NCBI RefSeq assembly: GCF_015555905.1
Contig: NZ_JADNLK010000002.1
Coordinates: forward strand, 1-64,000
From: Clostridium sp. D43t1_170807_H7
GTDB taxonomy: Bacteria; Bacillota; Clostridia; Clostridiales; Clostridiaceae
Length of the DNA: 64,000 nucleotides
Direction of reading: 5' to 3'
Shown: positions 27,435-38,245 of the stretch, piece by piece
How positions within the stretch are numbered: position 1 is the first letter of the stretch
Layout: each line of letters opens with the position of its first letter
Program-made: the position numbers and the translations under genes
The notes under the pieces: generated by a model
Database searches by the model: none
The model's input: the letters and a program-made list of their open reading frames with translations, nothing else
Told to the model about the DNA's origin: nothing

Positions 27435-30400
27435 TTACATTACCTTTCCTGTTTTTTCATAGAAAGCATTAACTAAAGCTTCATCTCTAGTAAATCCTTT
27501 TTCTTCATTTATTTTAACAAGCTCTAAAACTTCCTTATAATCCTTAGGAATTACTTTTTTAAATTTAGTTACATATAAATCAAAATTATCTAAAATAGTT
27601 TTAGCTTTTACTGATTTTGTAAGATTATAATGTTCAGTAATTATTTCTTTTAAGAAATTAACATCTTCATCATTTGGTTCTTCAATAAGTACCATCTCCT
27701 TATTAACTTTAGAAACAAACTTATTATTTTCATCTAGAGCATAAGCAATACCACCACTCATACCAGCAGCAAAATTAACTCCTGTTTCTCCTAATATAAC
27801 AGCTCTTCCTCCTGTCATATATTCACAACCATGAGCTCCACACCCTTCAATTACAGCTGTTGCTCCTGAATTTCTTACACAGAATCTTTCACCAACAACT
27901 CCATTAAAGAATGCCTTACCAGATGTAGCCCCATATAATGCCACATTACCAACTATAATATTTTCAGCTGCAACTATTTTGCTATTCTTAGGTGGATATA
28001 CAACTATTTTTCCTCCTGATAATCCCTTACCAACATAATCATTACCATCACCTTCAACTTCTAAAGTTAAACCATTTGGTATAAATGCTCCAAAGCTTTG
28101 CCCTGCTGCTCCTGTACATTTAATCCATACTGTATCTTCTGGTAACCCTTCTGTCTTATGTCTTCTAGTAATTTCAGACCCTAAGATAGTACCAAACGTT
28201 CTATCTGTATTTAAAATATCAAGTTCTATTTTAACTTTTTCTTTATTATCTAAAGCAGGTTTTGCAAGATCTAAAAGTACTGCTGAATCTTTAACTGAAT
28301 CAAGCTTATGATCATACTTGTTCTCTGAATTGAATCTAACACCATTTTCAGAATCAACTTGTGATTTATCTAATACTAATGATAAATCAACTCTTTCAGC
28401 CTTCCAGTTATTAAGATTTTCTTTTTTCTTTAACTTATCTACTCTACCAACCATTTCGTCAATAGTTCTAAATCCAAGTTTAGCCATATATTCTCTTAGT
28501 TCTTCTGCAATAAACTCCATAAAGTTTACTACATATTCTGGCTTACCAGTAAATCTCTGTCTAAGTTCTTTATTTTGGGTAGCAATCCCAACTGGACAAG
28601 TATCTAAATTACACACTCTCATCATTACACAACCTAAAGTTACAAGTGGTGCAGTTGCAAATCCAAACTCTTCAGCTCCAAGTAATGCTGCTATTGCAAC
28701 ATCCCTACCTGTCATAAGCTTACCATCAGTTTCAACTCTAACTCTATCTCTTAAGTTATTCATAACAAGTGTTTGATGTGCTTCTGCAAGACCTAATTCC
28801 CAAGGAAGACCTGCATGTTGAATAGAAGTCTTAGGAGATGCCCCTGTACCTCCATCATAACCTGATACTAATATTACATCAGCACCAGCCTTAGCAACAC
28901 CTGCTGCAACTGTTCCAACTCCAGCTTCTGCAACTAACTTTACAGAAACATCTGCATATATATTAGAATTCTTCAAATCATATATAAGTTGTGCTAAATC
29001 TTCTATTGAATAAATATCATGATGAGGCGGTGGTGAAATAAGTCCAACTGCTGTAGTTGAATGTCTTGTTTTTGCAATCCAAGGATATACCTTTGATGCA
29101 GGAAGTTGTCCACCTTCTCCTGGTTTTGCACCTTGAGCCATCTTTATTTGTAATTCATCTGCATTAACTAAATATTCTGAAGTAACACCAAATCTACCTG
29201 ATGCTATTTGCTTAATTTTAGATCTCTTTGAATCACCATTAGCAAGTGGAATCCATCTTTCTCTATCTTCCCCACCTTCTCCAGTATTAGACTTACCGCC
29301 TAATCTATTCATTGCTATAGCAAGTGCTTCATGGGCTTCCTTAGAAATTGATCCATATGACATTGCTCCAGTTTTAAATCTCTTTACAATTGAAGATACT
29401 GGCTCCACTTCTTCTAGTGGAATAGGATTTGCTTCAAATTCAAAGTCTAATAATCCTCTTAAAGTTAATCCTTCTTCCTCTTTATTTATTAATGTAGAAT
29501 ATTCTTTAAATTTATTATAATCTCCAGTTTTTGTTGCTTGTTGTAACATGTGAATAGTTGCTGGATTGTATAAATGCTTTTCCCCAGCACTTCTTAATTT
29601 ATCTCTACCAAAGTTATCTAAATCAAAATTAAGTTGTTTATATCTCTTGTTATAAGCTTTTTCATGCTTAGATAAAGCTTCTTTTTCTATATCTTTTAAA
29701 GTTAATCCACCAATTCTACTAGTTGTATTTGTAAAGTATTTGTCTATTACAGATTTATCTATACCTAAAGCTTCAAATATTTGAGCACCTTGATATGATC
29801 TAATTGCTGAAATTCCCATCTTTGAAAGTATTTTAGTTATTCCTTTAACGACAGCTGTATCATAATTATTGATAGCTTCTTCATATGAAATTGTAATGAT
29901 TTCATCTTCAACTAACTCGTGAATACATTGATAAGCTAAATATGGATTAACAGCTGTAGCTCCATATCCTAAAAGTGTTGCAAAATGATGAACTTCTCTA
30001 GCTTCTGCAGTTTCTATAATAATATCTGCTAAACTTCTAACACCTTTTTTAATTAAGTAATTATTCATTGCTGCAACTGCTAATAATGAAGGAATTGGTG
30101 CATTTGATTCATCAATAAACCTATCACTTAATATAATTACATTTGCACCTTCATTAATAAGCTGAAGTGCTTCCCTACATAAATATTTTAATGATATTTC
30201 TAAACTATTTTCTTTAGTTTTATCAAAAGTAATATCTAAGGTTTTAATATTATATCCATGTCCATCCAATGATTTTATTTTTGCTAAATCTTTATCATTA
30301 ATAATTGGATTTACTATTTCTATTTGTCTACAACTTTCAGGACAATCATCTAATATATTTCCTTTAGAGCCTAAATAAACATTAGTTGATGTCACAACTT

Positions 30401-32003
30401 CTTCTCTTATTGCATCTATTGGAGGATTAGTTACTTGAGCAAATAATTGCTTAAAGTAATTAAACAATGGTTGCTCTTTTAATGATAATACTGCAAGAGG
30501 AGTATCAATCCCCATAGCTGCCATTGGCTCATGGGTATTTTGAGCCATTTCATATATATTAGTTTTTAAATCTTCATATCCATATCCAAAAGCTTTTTGA
30601 TAGGTTGTTCTTTCTTCTTTATCCATAAACTTTTGTTCATAATTATCTATATTTATACTTTTAAGTGGTGTTAATCTTTCATCTAACCACTCTTTATATG
30701 GATTTTCTAAACTATACTTTTTCTTAACCTCTTTATCTTCAATAAGTTCACCCTTAATAGTATCTACTAATAAAATTTTTCCTGGTTCTAATCTATCTTT
30801 TCTTACTACTCTTTCTTCATCTATGTATACTGCTCCAGTTTCTGATGAAAGATACAGATATCCATCATCTGTTATATAATATCTTGATGGTCTTAATCCA
30901 TTTCTATCTAAAACTGCTCCTACTCTATCTCCATCAGTAAATACTATAGATGCTGGTCCATCCCACGGTTCCATTAATGTTGAATTATATTTATAAAAAG
31001 CTTTCTTATTTTCATCTATATTTTTAGATTTTTCCCATGGTTCAGGTATTAACATTAATATTGATCTAGCTAAATCCCTTCCACCCATGTATAAAAATTC
31101 TAATACATTATCAAAAGTTGCAGAATCTGACCCTTCTTTATTTATTATAGGTAATACTTCAGGAAGCTTATCTCCAAATACCTCTGAAGTAATAGAGCCT
31201 TCTCTTGAATAAATCTTATTAACATTACCTCTTAAAGTATTTATCTCTCCATTATGAACCATCATTCTGTTAGGGTGTGCTCTTTCCCAGCTTGGGAATG
31301 TATTCGTTGAGTATCTTGAATGAACTAAGGCTATAGCTGATTCAACATCTTTATCTAACAAATCATGATAAAATTCTCTTACTTGTGTTGATAACAACAT
31401 ACCTTTATAAACTATTGTTTTTGAAGAAAGTGATGCTATATAAGCACTACAATTATTTAATTCTTCTTCTGCATTAAAAGCTTTTTCAATATTTCTTCTT
31501 AATATATATAATTCTCTTTCAAACTCTCTTGTATCTTCTATATTATTAGGCTTATCTAATACAATCTGCATAATATTAGGCATAGACTCTAAAGCTGCTT
31601 TTCCAAGTCCACTATAATCTACAGGTACATCTCTTAATAATAAAGTTTTATAATCCTTGTCCACTAAAACTTTATTAATTATATCTAATGCTAATTCTTT
31701 TTTCTTTTCTTCAGTTGGAAGAAATAATACACCTACTGCATATTCTCCACTCTCTGGCAAATTAACATTAGATTCTTTACATACTTTCTTAAAAAAGTTA
31801 TGAGGTATTTGAATTAAAATACCAGCTCCATCACCAGTATTTTCATCTGCTCCAGTTCCACCTCTATGCTTTAAATTTTCTAAAATATCTAAAGCATCAT
31901 TTATAACTTTATTAGATTTTTTTCCTTTAATATTTACTACAGCCCCTATTCCACATGCGTCATGTTCAAAACTGCTGTTATACAGACCCCAATTTTCTTT
32001 CAT
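27435..32003 (-). CDS. gltB: glutamate synthase large subunit
   Basis: 1522 residues. It makes two glutamates from glutamine and 2-oxoglutarate. The N-terminal amidotransferase carries the nucleophile Cys in HDACGIG (17 in the unprocessed chain; known homologues lose the preceding residues) plus GEINTLRGN. The central and FMN domains include [18 protein letters not shown] and [10 protein letters not shown]. The [3Fe-4S] cysteines are in [15 protein letters not shown]. The C-terminal GXGXG beta-helix domain is present ([20 protein letters not shown]). With gltD it forms the GOGAT operon. AAAAGGAGCG precedes the ATG. With amt-PII at 7.4-9.1 kb it gives the window a nitrogen-assimilation theme. 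Confidence 0.96.
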   Translation of the reverse strand: MKENWGLYNSSFEHDACGIGAVVNIKGKKSNKVINDALDILENLKHRGGTGADENTGDGAGILIQIPHNFFKKVCKESNVNLPESGEYAVGVLFLPTEEKKKELALDIINKVLVDKDYKTLLLRDVPVDYSGLGKAALESMPNIMQIVLDKPNNIEDTREFERELYILRRNIEKAFNAEEELNNCSAYIASLSSKTIVYKGMLLSTQVREFYHDLLDKDVESAIALVHSRYSTNTFPSWERAHPNRMMVHNGEINTLRGNVNKIYSREGSITSEVFGDKLPEVLPIINKEGSDSATFDNVLEFLYMGGRDLARSILMLIPEPWEKSKNIDENKKAFYKYNSTLMEPWDGPASIVFTDGDRVGAVLDRNGLRPSRYYITDDGYLYLSSETGAVYIDEERVVRKDRLEPGKILLVDTIKGELIEDKEVKKKYSLENPYKEWLDERLTPLKSINIDNYEQKFMDKEERTTYQKAFGYGYEDLKTNIYEMAQNTHEPMAAMGIDTPLAVLSLKEQPLFNYFKQLFAQVTNPPIDAIREEVVTSTNVYLGSKGNILDDCPESCRQIEIVNPIINDKDLAKIKSLDGHGYNIKTLDITFDKTKENSLEISLKYLCREALQLINEGANVIILSDRFIDESNAPIPSLLAVAAMNNYLIKKGVRSLADIIIETAEAREVHHFATLLGYGATAVNPYLAYQCIHELVEDEIITISYEEAINNYDTAVVKGITKILSKMGISAIRSYQGAQIFEALGIDKSVIDKYFTNTTSRIGGLTLKDIEKEALSKHEKAYNKRYKQLNFDLDNFGRDKLRSAGEKHLYNPATIHMLQQATKTGDYNKFKEYSTLINKEEEGLTLRGLLDFEFEANPIPLEEVEPVSSIVKRFKTGAMSYGSISKEAHEALAIAMNRLGGKSNTGEGGEDRERWIPLANGDSKRSKIKQIASGRFGVTSEYLVNADELQIKMAQGAKPGEGGQLPASKVYPWIAKTRHSTTAVGLISPPPHHDIYSIEDLAQLIYDLKNSNIYADVSVKLVAEAGVGTVAAGVAKAGADVILVSGYDGGTGASPKTSIQHAGLPWELGLAEAHQTLVMNNLRDRVRVETDGKLMTGRDVAIAALLGAEEFGFATAPLVTLGCVMMRVCNLDTCPVGIATQNKELRQRFTGKPEYVVNFMEFIAEELREYMAKLGFRTIDEMVGRVDKLKKKENLNNWKAERVDLSLVLDKSQVDSENGVRFNSENKYDHKLDSVKDSAVLLDLAKPALDNKEKVKIELDILNTDRTFGTILGSEITRRHKTEGLPEDTVWIKCTGAAGQSFGAFIPNGLTLEVEGDGNDYVGKGLSGGKIVVYPPKNSKIVAAENIIVGNVALYGATSGKAFFNGVVGERFCVRNSGATAVIEGCGAHGCEYMTGGRAVILGETGVNFAAGMSGGIAYALDENNKFVSKVNKEMVLIEEPNDEDVNFLKEIITEHYNLTKSVKAKTILDNFDLYVTKFKKVIPKDYKEVLELVKINEEKGFTRDEALVNAFYEKTGKVM

Positions 32004-32436
32004 ATATAACGCTCCTTTTTTATAGTATATTTTTATGTCTGAAAACCGAATATGAAATTATATCTTTCAAAAAAATCTCATTTTTCAATTTTAATCCAAT
32101 TATTGTATTATTAACATTATATACAAATTTATATGTAATTTCAAACTTTTATTATTATTTTTATATACTTTTCTTAAAAAAATTAATTATTATGTTCCTT
32201 AAACTTATTTTTATTAATAATTTATTATTTTAATCCTGTAATTTTTTTAATAATTTATAAGTATTTATTTTAAAATTTATGAATGTTATATTTTTTCTTC
32301 TGTCATTTTCTCGGAAAATTTTATTAAATTTTTATATAAAAATATTACATTATAATGATAATGTGACATCTCCTTATTTTTCATATTAATAATCTCTTCA
32401 TAAAATACTTATTTTCTATATAAATACATAAGTTCA
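32004..32436. other. divergent region upstream of gltB
   Basis: Very AT-rich. It contains the gltB leader, in which no known riboswitch, T-box or ANTAR-type double hairpin could be made out, and the right copy of the 16-base repeat (32363-32378). The gltB promoter must be here, but no pair of boxes stands out. Confidence 0.5.
32363..32378. repeat. 16-base repeat flanking gltBD, right copy
   Basis: GTGACATCTCCTTATT, identical to 25923-25938 and in the same orientation, 360 bases upstream of gltB. Confidence 0.5.
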
Positions 32437-32465
32437 TTGACATTCTAACCATTGCATAATATTAT
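32437..32465 (+). promoter_or_regulatory. sigma-A promoter for the symporter gene
   Basis: Perfect TTGACA (32437-32442), 17-bp spacer, TATTAT (32460-32465). The expected start at about 32472 falls on the dyad described next. Confidence 0.75.
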
Positions 32466-32470
32466 TAAAA

Positions 32471-32488
32471 GTCGGTAGTGATACCAAC
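32471..32488 (+). promoter_or_regulatory. dyad at the symporter transcription start, candidate operator
   Basis: GTCGGTAGTGATACCAAC is an inverted repeat (GTnGGTA / TACCnAC, one mismatch) covering the expected transcription start. A repressor here would block the symporter and perhaps the following gene. No regulator gene lies beside it. Confidence 0.45.
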
Positions 32489-32550
32489 TTGTATACACAA
32501 AAGATAAAGTATGTAAAAATACTAACTTACAAAAGAAAGGTGAGATATAA

Positions 32551-33780
32551 TTGAAATTTCTAAAAAATTACGCTTCTTCCTTAATATTACTTATGGCCAT
32601 ACTAATAGGTGGTTTTTTAGGTGTAATACTAGGCGAAAAAGCTATAATCTTTGAACCAATAGGTAATTTATTTTTAAATTTAATTTTTACTCTACTGGTT
32701 CCTATAGTTTTCTTTAGCATTTCTTCTTCTATAGCTAATATGGAAAGTTCAAAAAAGCTTGGTAAAATTCTAGGAACAACTATTATAGTTTTTGCTATTA
32801 CAGCAATTATTTCAGGAATTATAGGTGTTATTAGCTTTAAATTATTTAATCCTACTAATAATTTAGATTCATCTATATTTAATAATCTTCTTAACTCTAC
32901 AGGTTCTATAGAACAAGAAAATGTTGGCATAATTCAAAAAATAGTTTCAAGTATTACTGTTAATGATTTTTCTGAACTTTTATCTAGAAATAACATGTTA
33001 GCTTTAATCTTATTTTCTATTCTTATTGGATTTGCAACTATGCTTTCTAAAGAAGATGGAAAGCCATTTGCGGCATTTTTACAAAGTGGCTCTGTAGTAA
33101 CTATGAAAATGATGGGATTAATTATGTATATTGCCCCATTAGGACTTGGTTGTTACTTCGCAACAGTTGTTGGACAACTAGGTAGTCAAATACTTGGTGG
33201 ATATATAAAGGTGTTTATTTTATATATTGTTGTTTCTATCATTTACTTCTTTGGATTCTTTACTATTTATGCTTATATTGCTGGTAAAAAACAAGGTGTA
33301 AAAATATTTTGGAAAAATGCTACTCCTCCTGCCGTTACAGCATTAGCAACTTGCTCTAGTGCCGCTTGTATTCCTGTTAATATAGACGCAGCTAAAAAAA
33401 TGGGGGTTTCAGATACACTTGCAAATATCGTTATGCCACTTGGTGTTAATATTCATAAAGATGGTTCTATAATTGGCGGTATCTTCAAAATAATGTTTTT
33501 ATTTGGAATCTTTGGAAGAGATACTAACAATATAGAAACTTTACTGTTGATTCTTGGTGTGGGCTTACTTATCGGTGCAGTAGTTGGAGCTGTTCCTGGT
33601 GGTGGTGCAATTGGAGAAATGCTTATTTTAAGTATCTTTGGTTTCCCTGCTGAAAGCCTGGCAATAATGCTTGTTATAGCTACAATAATAGATGCACCAG
33701 CAACATTATTAAATTCATCTGGTAATACAGTTTGTACTATGATGATTTCTAAATTCATGAAAGAAAATTCTAATAAGTAA
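32551..33780 (+). CDS. dicarboxylate/amino acid:cation symporter (DAACS family)
   Basis: 409 residues from a TTG start, preceded by AAAGGTGAG at the right distance; no ATG fits. About eight membrane segments plus two hairpins. The first hairpin motif is SSAACIPVN, and the second-half region NIVMPLGVNIHKDGS corresponds to the NMDGT site of glutamate transporters. Members import glutamate, aspartate, serine/threonine or cystine with Na+ or H+. The next gene is a cysteine-synthase-like enzyme, so a serine, sulphur or related amino acid substrate is a reasonable inference, not shown. Confidence 0.85.
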   Translation: MKFLKNYASSLILLMAILIGGFLGVILGEKAIIFEPIGNLFLNLIFTLLVPIVFFSISSSIANMESSKKLGKILGTTIIVFAITAIISGIIGVISFKLFNPTNNLDSSIFNNLLNSTGSIEQENVGIIQKIVSSITVNDFSELLSRNNMLALILFSILIGFATMLSKEDGKPFAAFLQSGSVVTMKMMGLIMYIAPLGLGCYFATVVGQLGSQILGGYIKVFILYIVVSIIYFFGFFTIYAYIAGKKQGVKIFWKNATPPAVTALATCSSAACIPVNIDAAKKMGVSDTLANIVMPLGVNIHKDGSIIGGIFKIMFLFGIFGRDTNNIETLLLILGVGLLIGAVVGAVPGGGAIGEMLILSIFGFPAESLAIMLVIATIIDAPATLLNSSGNTVCTMMISKFMKENSNK

Positions 33781-33792
33781 TTCTTTTAAATT

Positions 33793-33837
33793 ATATATGA
33801 AATAACTTTTACTAAAATAAAAAGTTATTTCATATAT
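33793..33837 (+). terminator. terminator after the symporter gene
   Basis: Perfect 18-bp stem (ATATATGAAATAACTTTT and its complement) with a 9-nt loop, 12 bases past the stop. It lies before the ribosome binding site of the next gene, so read-through or a second promoter must serve that gene. Confidence 0.7.
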
Positions 33838-33868
33838 TACTATTGAAACAATTTTTTCAGGAGTTTTT

Positions 33869-34876
33869 ATGAGAGATATATTTAGTAAAATAAATGATTT
33901 AGAAAAACTTATAGGTAATACTCCTTTAGTAGAAATTTTATTCAAATATAAAGAAAAAAATATGAAAGTTTATGCTAAACTTGAGTATTACAATTTAACT
34001 GGAAGCATTAAAGACAGAGTTGCTATATATATGTTAAAACATGCTTATATAAGTAAAAAAATTAACGAAAATGATCTTATTTTAGAAGCTACTAGCGGTA
34101 ATACTGGTATATCCTTTGCAGCCATTGGAACTTATTTAGGTCATAATGTTCATATCTATATGCCAAATTGGATGAGCTCTGAAAGAATCAAATTACTAGA
34201 AAGCTATAATGCTAAACTACATTTAGTATCAAAGGATGATGGTGGATTTCTTAAATGCATATCTTTAACTGAACAATGTAAAGCCAATTGTCCTGATATT
34301 TTTTTACCTCAACAGTTTTCAAATACTGATAATATACATTCTCATTATCACTCTACAGCTCCTGAAATATACTCAACATTAAAAAGACATCATATATCAC
34401 CTTCAATCTTTGTTGCTGGAGTAGGTACTGGTGGGACAATAATGGGTATATCTAAATTTTTAAAAGAAAAAAATCGCCATTTAAAGGCTTATCCTATTGA
34501 ACCTGCTTCATCACCAACGCTTTCAACAGGTACTCATTCAGGTTATCATCGCATTCAAGGAATTTCAGATGAATTCATTCCTTCAATAGTAAATTTACAT
34601 GAATTAGATGATATTATAAGTGTTGATGATGGTGACGCTATAATTATGGCTCAAATGCTTTCTAAAGAATTAGGACTTGGTGTTGGAATCTCCTCTGGTG
34701 CTAATTTTATAGGTGCTATTAAAGCTTTAGATATTAACAAATCTGTTTCAGGTGCTATAACTATTTTTGCTGATGATAATAAAAAGTACATCTCTACTGA
34801 TTTAATGAACAAGGAACCTGTTAAAGATGGATTTATTTCTTCTGACGTTAAATTCCTTGACTTTAGAGTTTTATAG
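33869..34876 (+). CDS. cysteine synthase-like PLP enzyme
   Basis: 335 residues. PLP beta-family fold: the Schiff-base Lys lies in LTGSIKDR (about 50), the substrate loop in TSGNTGISF (about 75), and the phosphate-binding loop in GVGTGGTI (about 188). SSGAN is near the C-terminus. Typical of O-acetylserine sulfhydrylase/cystathionine beta-synthase relatives making cysteine from an activated serine, but its tail (about 300-335) departs from standard CysK. AGGAG is 5 bases before the ATG. The gene's TAG stop is the first triplet of the palindromic element that follows. Exact substrate uncertain. Confidence 0.8.
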   Translation: MRDIFSKINDLEKLIGNTPLVEILFKYKEKNMKVYAKLEYYNLTGSIKDRVAIYMLKHAYISKKINENDLILEATSGNTGISFAAIGTYLGHNVHIYMPNWMSSERIKLLESYNAKLHLVSKDDGGFLKCISLTEQCKANCPDIFLPQQFSNTDNIHSHYHSTAPEIYSTLKRHHISPSIFVAGVGTGGTIMGISKFLKEKNRHLKAYPIEPASSPTLSTGTHSGYHRIQGISDEFIPSIVNLHELDDIISVDDGDAIIMAQMLSKELGLGVGISSGANFIGAIKALDINKSVSGAITIFADDNKKYISTDLMNKEPVKDGFISSDVKFLDFRVL

Positions 34877-35112
34877 CTTGAATGCCGTGATTACGAAAAT
34901 TAATGATATTACCTCCATGAATTGTGTAATTTGCGTTAAGAATTTATATTGTTTTTTTCGGGAAAAGTGCTAAAGCTTCGAAAGTCACCTTTGTTCCCTC
35001 ATCTTCTTAACGCTCTTTTTCCTCCAAAAACAATTAAATTCTAAAACTTAATTACAATATTCACTCCGATAATATCATTAATTTTTCTCTATCACTGGCT
35101 TTTAGGCTAAAT
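34874..35112. repeat. 240-bp imperfect palindrome, MITE-like
   Basis: Two arms of about 95 bases, roughly three-quarters complementary. They open with TAGCTTGAATGCC (left) and the complement of GGCTTTTAGGCTA (right); inner blocks include AAAATTAATGATATTA and GAATTTATATTG. The loop of about 40 bases has no open frame. Could be a miniature inverted-repeat element or a large RNA hairpin; it carries no recognisable gene. The remaining 35113-35324 is AT-rich leader of the next gene. Confidence 0.65.
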
Positions 35113-35324
35113 ATACAATTTTCTGCATAACCACTTAGAAGATAACGACTTCTGCTATATTTACTCTGAAAAATTATTAATTAAAAATACTTTAACTTTG
35201 ATGAAATACATTTAATTAAAAAGATAACTATAATATCAGAATAATTTATAGTATAAATCATGAATACAAACATCTATCTTAAGCAAACTATAAGTATAAA
35301 AGAAAATTTAAGGAGATGTTTGAA

Positions 35325-35894
35325 ATGAGAAAAAGATTTAAAATCTTATCTTTATTACTATTATCTTTATTATTATTTGGGTTAGTTGGATGTGGTAATA
35401 ATAATACTAATAATAGTACAACTAATGATTCTACTAAGAAAAATCCACCTACCAATCAAGAATATTATGACTACTTAACAGAAAGATATAATCATTATTT
35501 TAATAATGATGCTCTTGACACTACATATGATATTTATGTAGATGATTTTACATATGATAATACATATGATGAATTTATAACTGAATATAATGATTCTTAT
35601 GATCAATTAAAAACAAACTTAGAGGATTTTAAGAATGACTTGGAAAATAATGTTGTAAAAGGAAACGATGAGGTTGATAAATATAATCAAGAAGTAATAA
35701 CAGCTACTGATAAAGCTATTATTGCAGTTGATGATTATACTGGAACCTTTGGTGAAAAAACAAAAGATTATGCTACTTTATCTAAAGATGAAGTAATAAA
35801 AGGTTTAAGATCATTAACATTAGGTGCACATGATGCTAGAGTAGATTTAAAAAACTTAATTGATGATGCTAAAAATAAACTAGGAATAAAATAA
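35325..35894 (+). CDS. lipoprotein, function unknown
   Basis: 189 residues. The start at 35325 is chosen because AAGGAG lies 9 bases upstream; an ATG at 35316 abuts that site. Signal peptide with lipobox LVGC, cleavage before Cys near residue 23. An Asn/Thr-rich linker then leads to an acidic helical domain rich in Tyr and Asp (YYDYLTERYNHYFNN). It should be anchored to the outer face of the membrane. No known family recognised. Single gene with a terminator directly behind it. Confidence 0.75.
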   Translation: MRKRFKILSLLLLSLLLFGLVGCGNNNTNNSTTNDSTKKNPPTNQEYYDYLTERYNHYFNNDALDTTYDIYVDDFTYDNTYDEFITEYNDSYDQLKTNLEDFKNDLENNVVKGNDEVDKYNQEVITATDKAIIAVDDYTGTFGEKTKDYATLSKDEVIKGLRSLTLGAHDARVDLKNLIDDAKNKLGIK

Positions 35895-35897
35895 AAC

Positions 35898-35936
35898 AAA
35901 GTTAGCCCCGGTTTTTAAGTAAATCGAGGCTACTTT
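35898..35936 (+). terminator. terminator after the lipoprotein gene
   Basis: GTTAGCCCCGGTTT pairs with AAATCGAGGCTAC with a few mismatches, followed by TTTTATTTT. It lies 4 bases past the stop. Confidence 0.75.
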
Positions 35937-36016
35937 TATTTTACTATATATAAGAAATATATTTTCATTATTTCTTATAATAAATAACAAACGATACAAT
36001 TAAGAGGTATATACTA

Positions 36017-38245
36017 ATGAAAAAAAGCATTAAACTTTTCTTTATTTTTTTATTAACAGCTATAATTTTATTATCATCAATTTCATATCCAGTTAAATCT
36101 TTATCTGATGTTAATATTATTCAAGATTCAGATAGAACTAATTCGCTACCAAGTCATTTTCGTAAGACAACTGACATATCAAAAGCTACCGCACTTAAAT
36201 CAATAAATACAAAAGGATTAGATAAATTAAATATATCCGGCAGTGGTCAATTTACTATATCTAACCTTCCTTTATTGATTGAAAATATTGATAGCAATCT
36301 TTCTATAATTGTTGTTGATTTAAGGGAAGAATCACATGGCTTTATAAACAACACCGCCATTAGCTTTTCAAACTTAAATAATAATGCAAATTTCGGACTT
36401 TCCTTAGAAGAAGTTATAAAAAAAGAAAATCAAGATTTATCTTCTATTAAATTAAATGAACCTTTAACTTTACATAATAACAATATTACTATTACACCAA
36501 ATATAGTAACAAATGAGCGTACTGTAGCCGAATCTAATAATATATCATATCTTAGAATTCCTGTAACTGATGGAAATTTACCTAATGATGATATGGTTGA
36601 TTACTTTATTAAGTTTGTAAAAAATCAACCTGAAAATACTTGGCTTCATTTTCACTGTAAAGCTGGTGCAGGTAGAACTACAACCTTTATGATAATGTAT
36701 GACATTATTAAAAATGGCAATGATGTCAGCTTGCATGACATTATTGGGCGTCAATTATTATTATCAGATATTACACCAAAAAGCTTCGTAGATTTTTATG
36801 TAGGTAAAAGATATGATTTCTTAAATAAATTTTATAATAAATATAAAACTTGCAAACTTTCAATTTCTACAAGTAATTTAACTAATAATATAAATTCTAT
36901 AAATAAAAATATCAACTTAGTAAATTGTAGTTGTAATACTTCTATTGAATCTAATGATTCTTACATTAAAGGTAATATAATTCCTAAATTTCTTTATGTT
37001 ATATCTGATAGTAATATGACTAAAGCAGAAAAAACAATGATTGTAACTCTTCAAGGACTTATAGCATCAAAATCAGAAAATCAAATATATATTCTAAGTT
37101 CTAGTGAGCCTGATTATAAAATATGGCTTGAGGATTTAAATAAAAATTATAATGTAAAATATAAAATAATTAAAGACCCTTGGAAACTTATAGATAAATT
37201 TAAGTCTCAAATTAATGGATATGTTTTATATAGTACTGTAAAAGAGCCTTCAATAAATAACGCTTGCACCTTTGCATCTCTGAAAGACTCCATAGCCATT
37301 GATGAATCTATAGAATCTACACTAAATGATCATGGCATAACAACTTTAATTAAAGATTGTAGAGATACGGATAAATATTGGGCATTTAATAATCTTTGGA
37401 ATTCTGGATTAAATCATTCTACTGTAATAGAATTGCCTAGTGACAAATACATGTCATTACGTGACTATGCAATTCTTTCAAAATCATTGATTTTTTACGA
37501 AAATGATGTAAATGATAGTTCTTTAAGAGAAGCTATTTTTAGCTCTATGGATGATGGTGGTAGAATATTAGGCTGGGGACCTGATGAACATACTAATGTT
37601 TCTATTGCTTCTAGTTTTGGAATTGATATGATTGCTGCAGATTGGTCTTATAACCTTTCAGTATTAAGCTCATATCCATCAATACCTAAGAATCAAAAAA
37701 CTAGTGAAGATATGATTCAAGAAGATGGAATTCATTATGTTACTTTTATAATGTCTGATGGTGATAATCAACAATGGCTTCTAGGCAGTAATTATAATAC
37801 TAAAGACTGGTTTGGTTCTCCTTATAGAGGTAATTTCAATTTAGGCTGGTCTTTAAGTCCTTCATTATATTATTTAGCTCCTACAGTTTTTAATAAATAT
37901 TATGAAGCTGCAAGCTCATCAAAATTTAATGATAATTATGTAGTTGCTGCTTCTGGTAATGGATATATATATCCTAGTAAATATCCTAATGATAAACTAA
38001 CTAGCTATACTAAACGACTTAATGACTACATGGAAAATGTTGATCAACATAGTGTATTAATTCTTGATGATGAAACTTTTTATAAAAAAGATTTATGGGA
38101 TAAGTATACTTGTAATTCTAATATAGATGGTCTTCTTTACTTGAATTATGATATAAACAATGCCTATAAAGGTAAAATAATTTGGTCTAACAATAAGCCT
38201 ATCATTTCTTGCCGCGACTTACTTTTGGGTGGTATAGAAGATTAA
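36017..38245 (+). CDS. exported PTP-like phosphatase fused to a GxGYxYP domain, stopped early
   Basis: 742 residues. Signal peptide at about 1-28. Residues about 45-275 form a PTP-like inositol polyphosphatase domain with the P-loop HCKAGAGRT (HCx5R) and an upstream PVTDG that would hold the general acid. In known PTP-like phytases this fold removes phosphates from phytate. Residues about 315-742 match the GxGYxYP domain, including the name motif GNGYIYP and a FIMSDGDNQQW stretch; the function of that domain is unknown. The frame ends at TAA (38243) and continues open for 72 more codons that complete the domain. GAGG precedes the ATG. Probably secreted or surface-held; whether the shortened protein folds is unknown. 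Confidence 0.8.
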   Translation: MKKSIKLFFIFLLTAIILLSSISYPVKSLSDVNIIQDSDRTNSLPSHFRKTTDISKATALKSINTKGLDKLNISGSGQFTISNLPLLIENIDSNLSIIVVDLREESHGFINNTAISFSNLNNNANFGLSLEEVIKKENQDLSSIKLNEPLTLHNNNITITPNIVTNERTVAESNNISYLRIPVTDGNLPNDDMVDYFIKFVKNQPENTWLHFHCKAGAGRTTTFMIMYDIIKNGNDVSLHDIIGRQLLLSDITPKSFVDFYVGKRYDFLNKFYNKYKTCKLSISTSNLTNNINSINKNINLVNCSCNTSIESNDSYIKGNIIPKFLYVISDSNMTKAEKTMIVTLQGLIASKSENQIYILSSSEPDYKIWLEDLNKNYNVKYKIIKDPWKLIDKFKSQINGYVLYSTVKEPSINNACTFASLKDSIAIDESIESTLNDHGITTLIKDCRDTDKYWAFNNLWNSGLNHSTVIELPSDKYMSLRDYAILSKSLIFYENDVNDSSLREAIFSSMDDGGRILGWGPDEHTNVSIASSFGIDMIAADWSYNLSVLSSYPSIPKNQKTSEDMIQEDGIHYVTFIMSDGDNQQWLLGSNYNTKDWFGSPYRGNFNLGWSLSPSLYYLAPTVFNKYYEAASSSKFNDNYVVAASGNGYIYPSKYPNDKLTSYTKRLNDYMENVDQHSVLILDDETFYKKDLWDKYTCNSNIDGLLYLNYDINNAYKGKIIWSNNKPIISCRDLLLGGIED

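Noticed and set aside
28318..28776. 152-codon open frame on the plus strand
   Set aside because: Antisense to the conserved FMN/Fe-S part of gltB; no start signal and no motif.
25953..32003. gltBD as a transferred island because of flanking repeats
   Set aside because: Base composition and ribosome sites match the neighbours; the 16-base repeats alone are too little.
32004..32360. Glutamine riboswitch or ANTAR antitermination site before gltB
   Set aside because: No matching conserved core or paired hexaloop hairpins could be found by eye.
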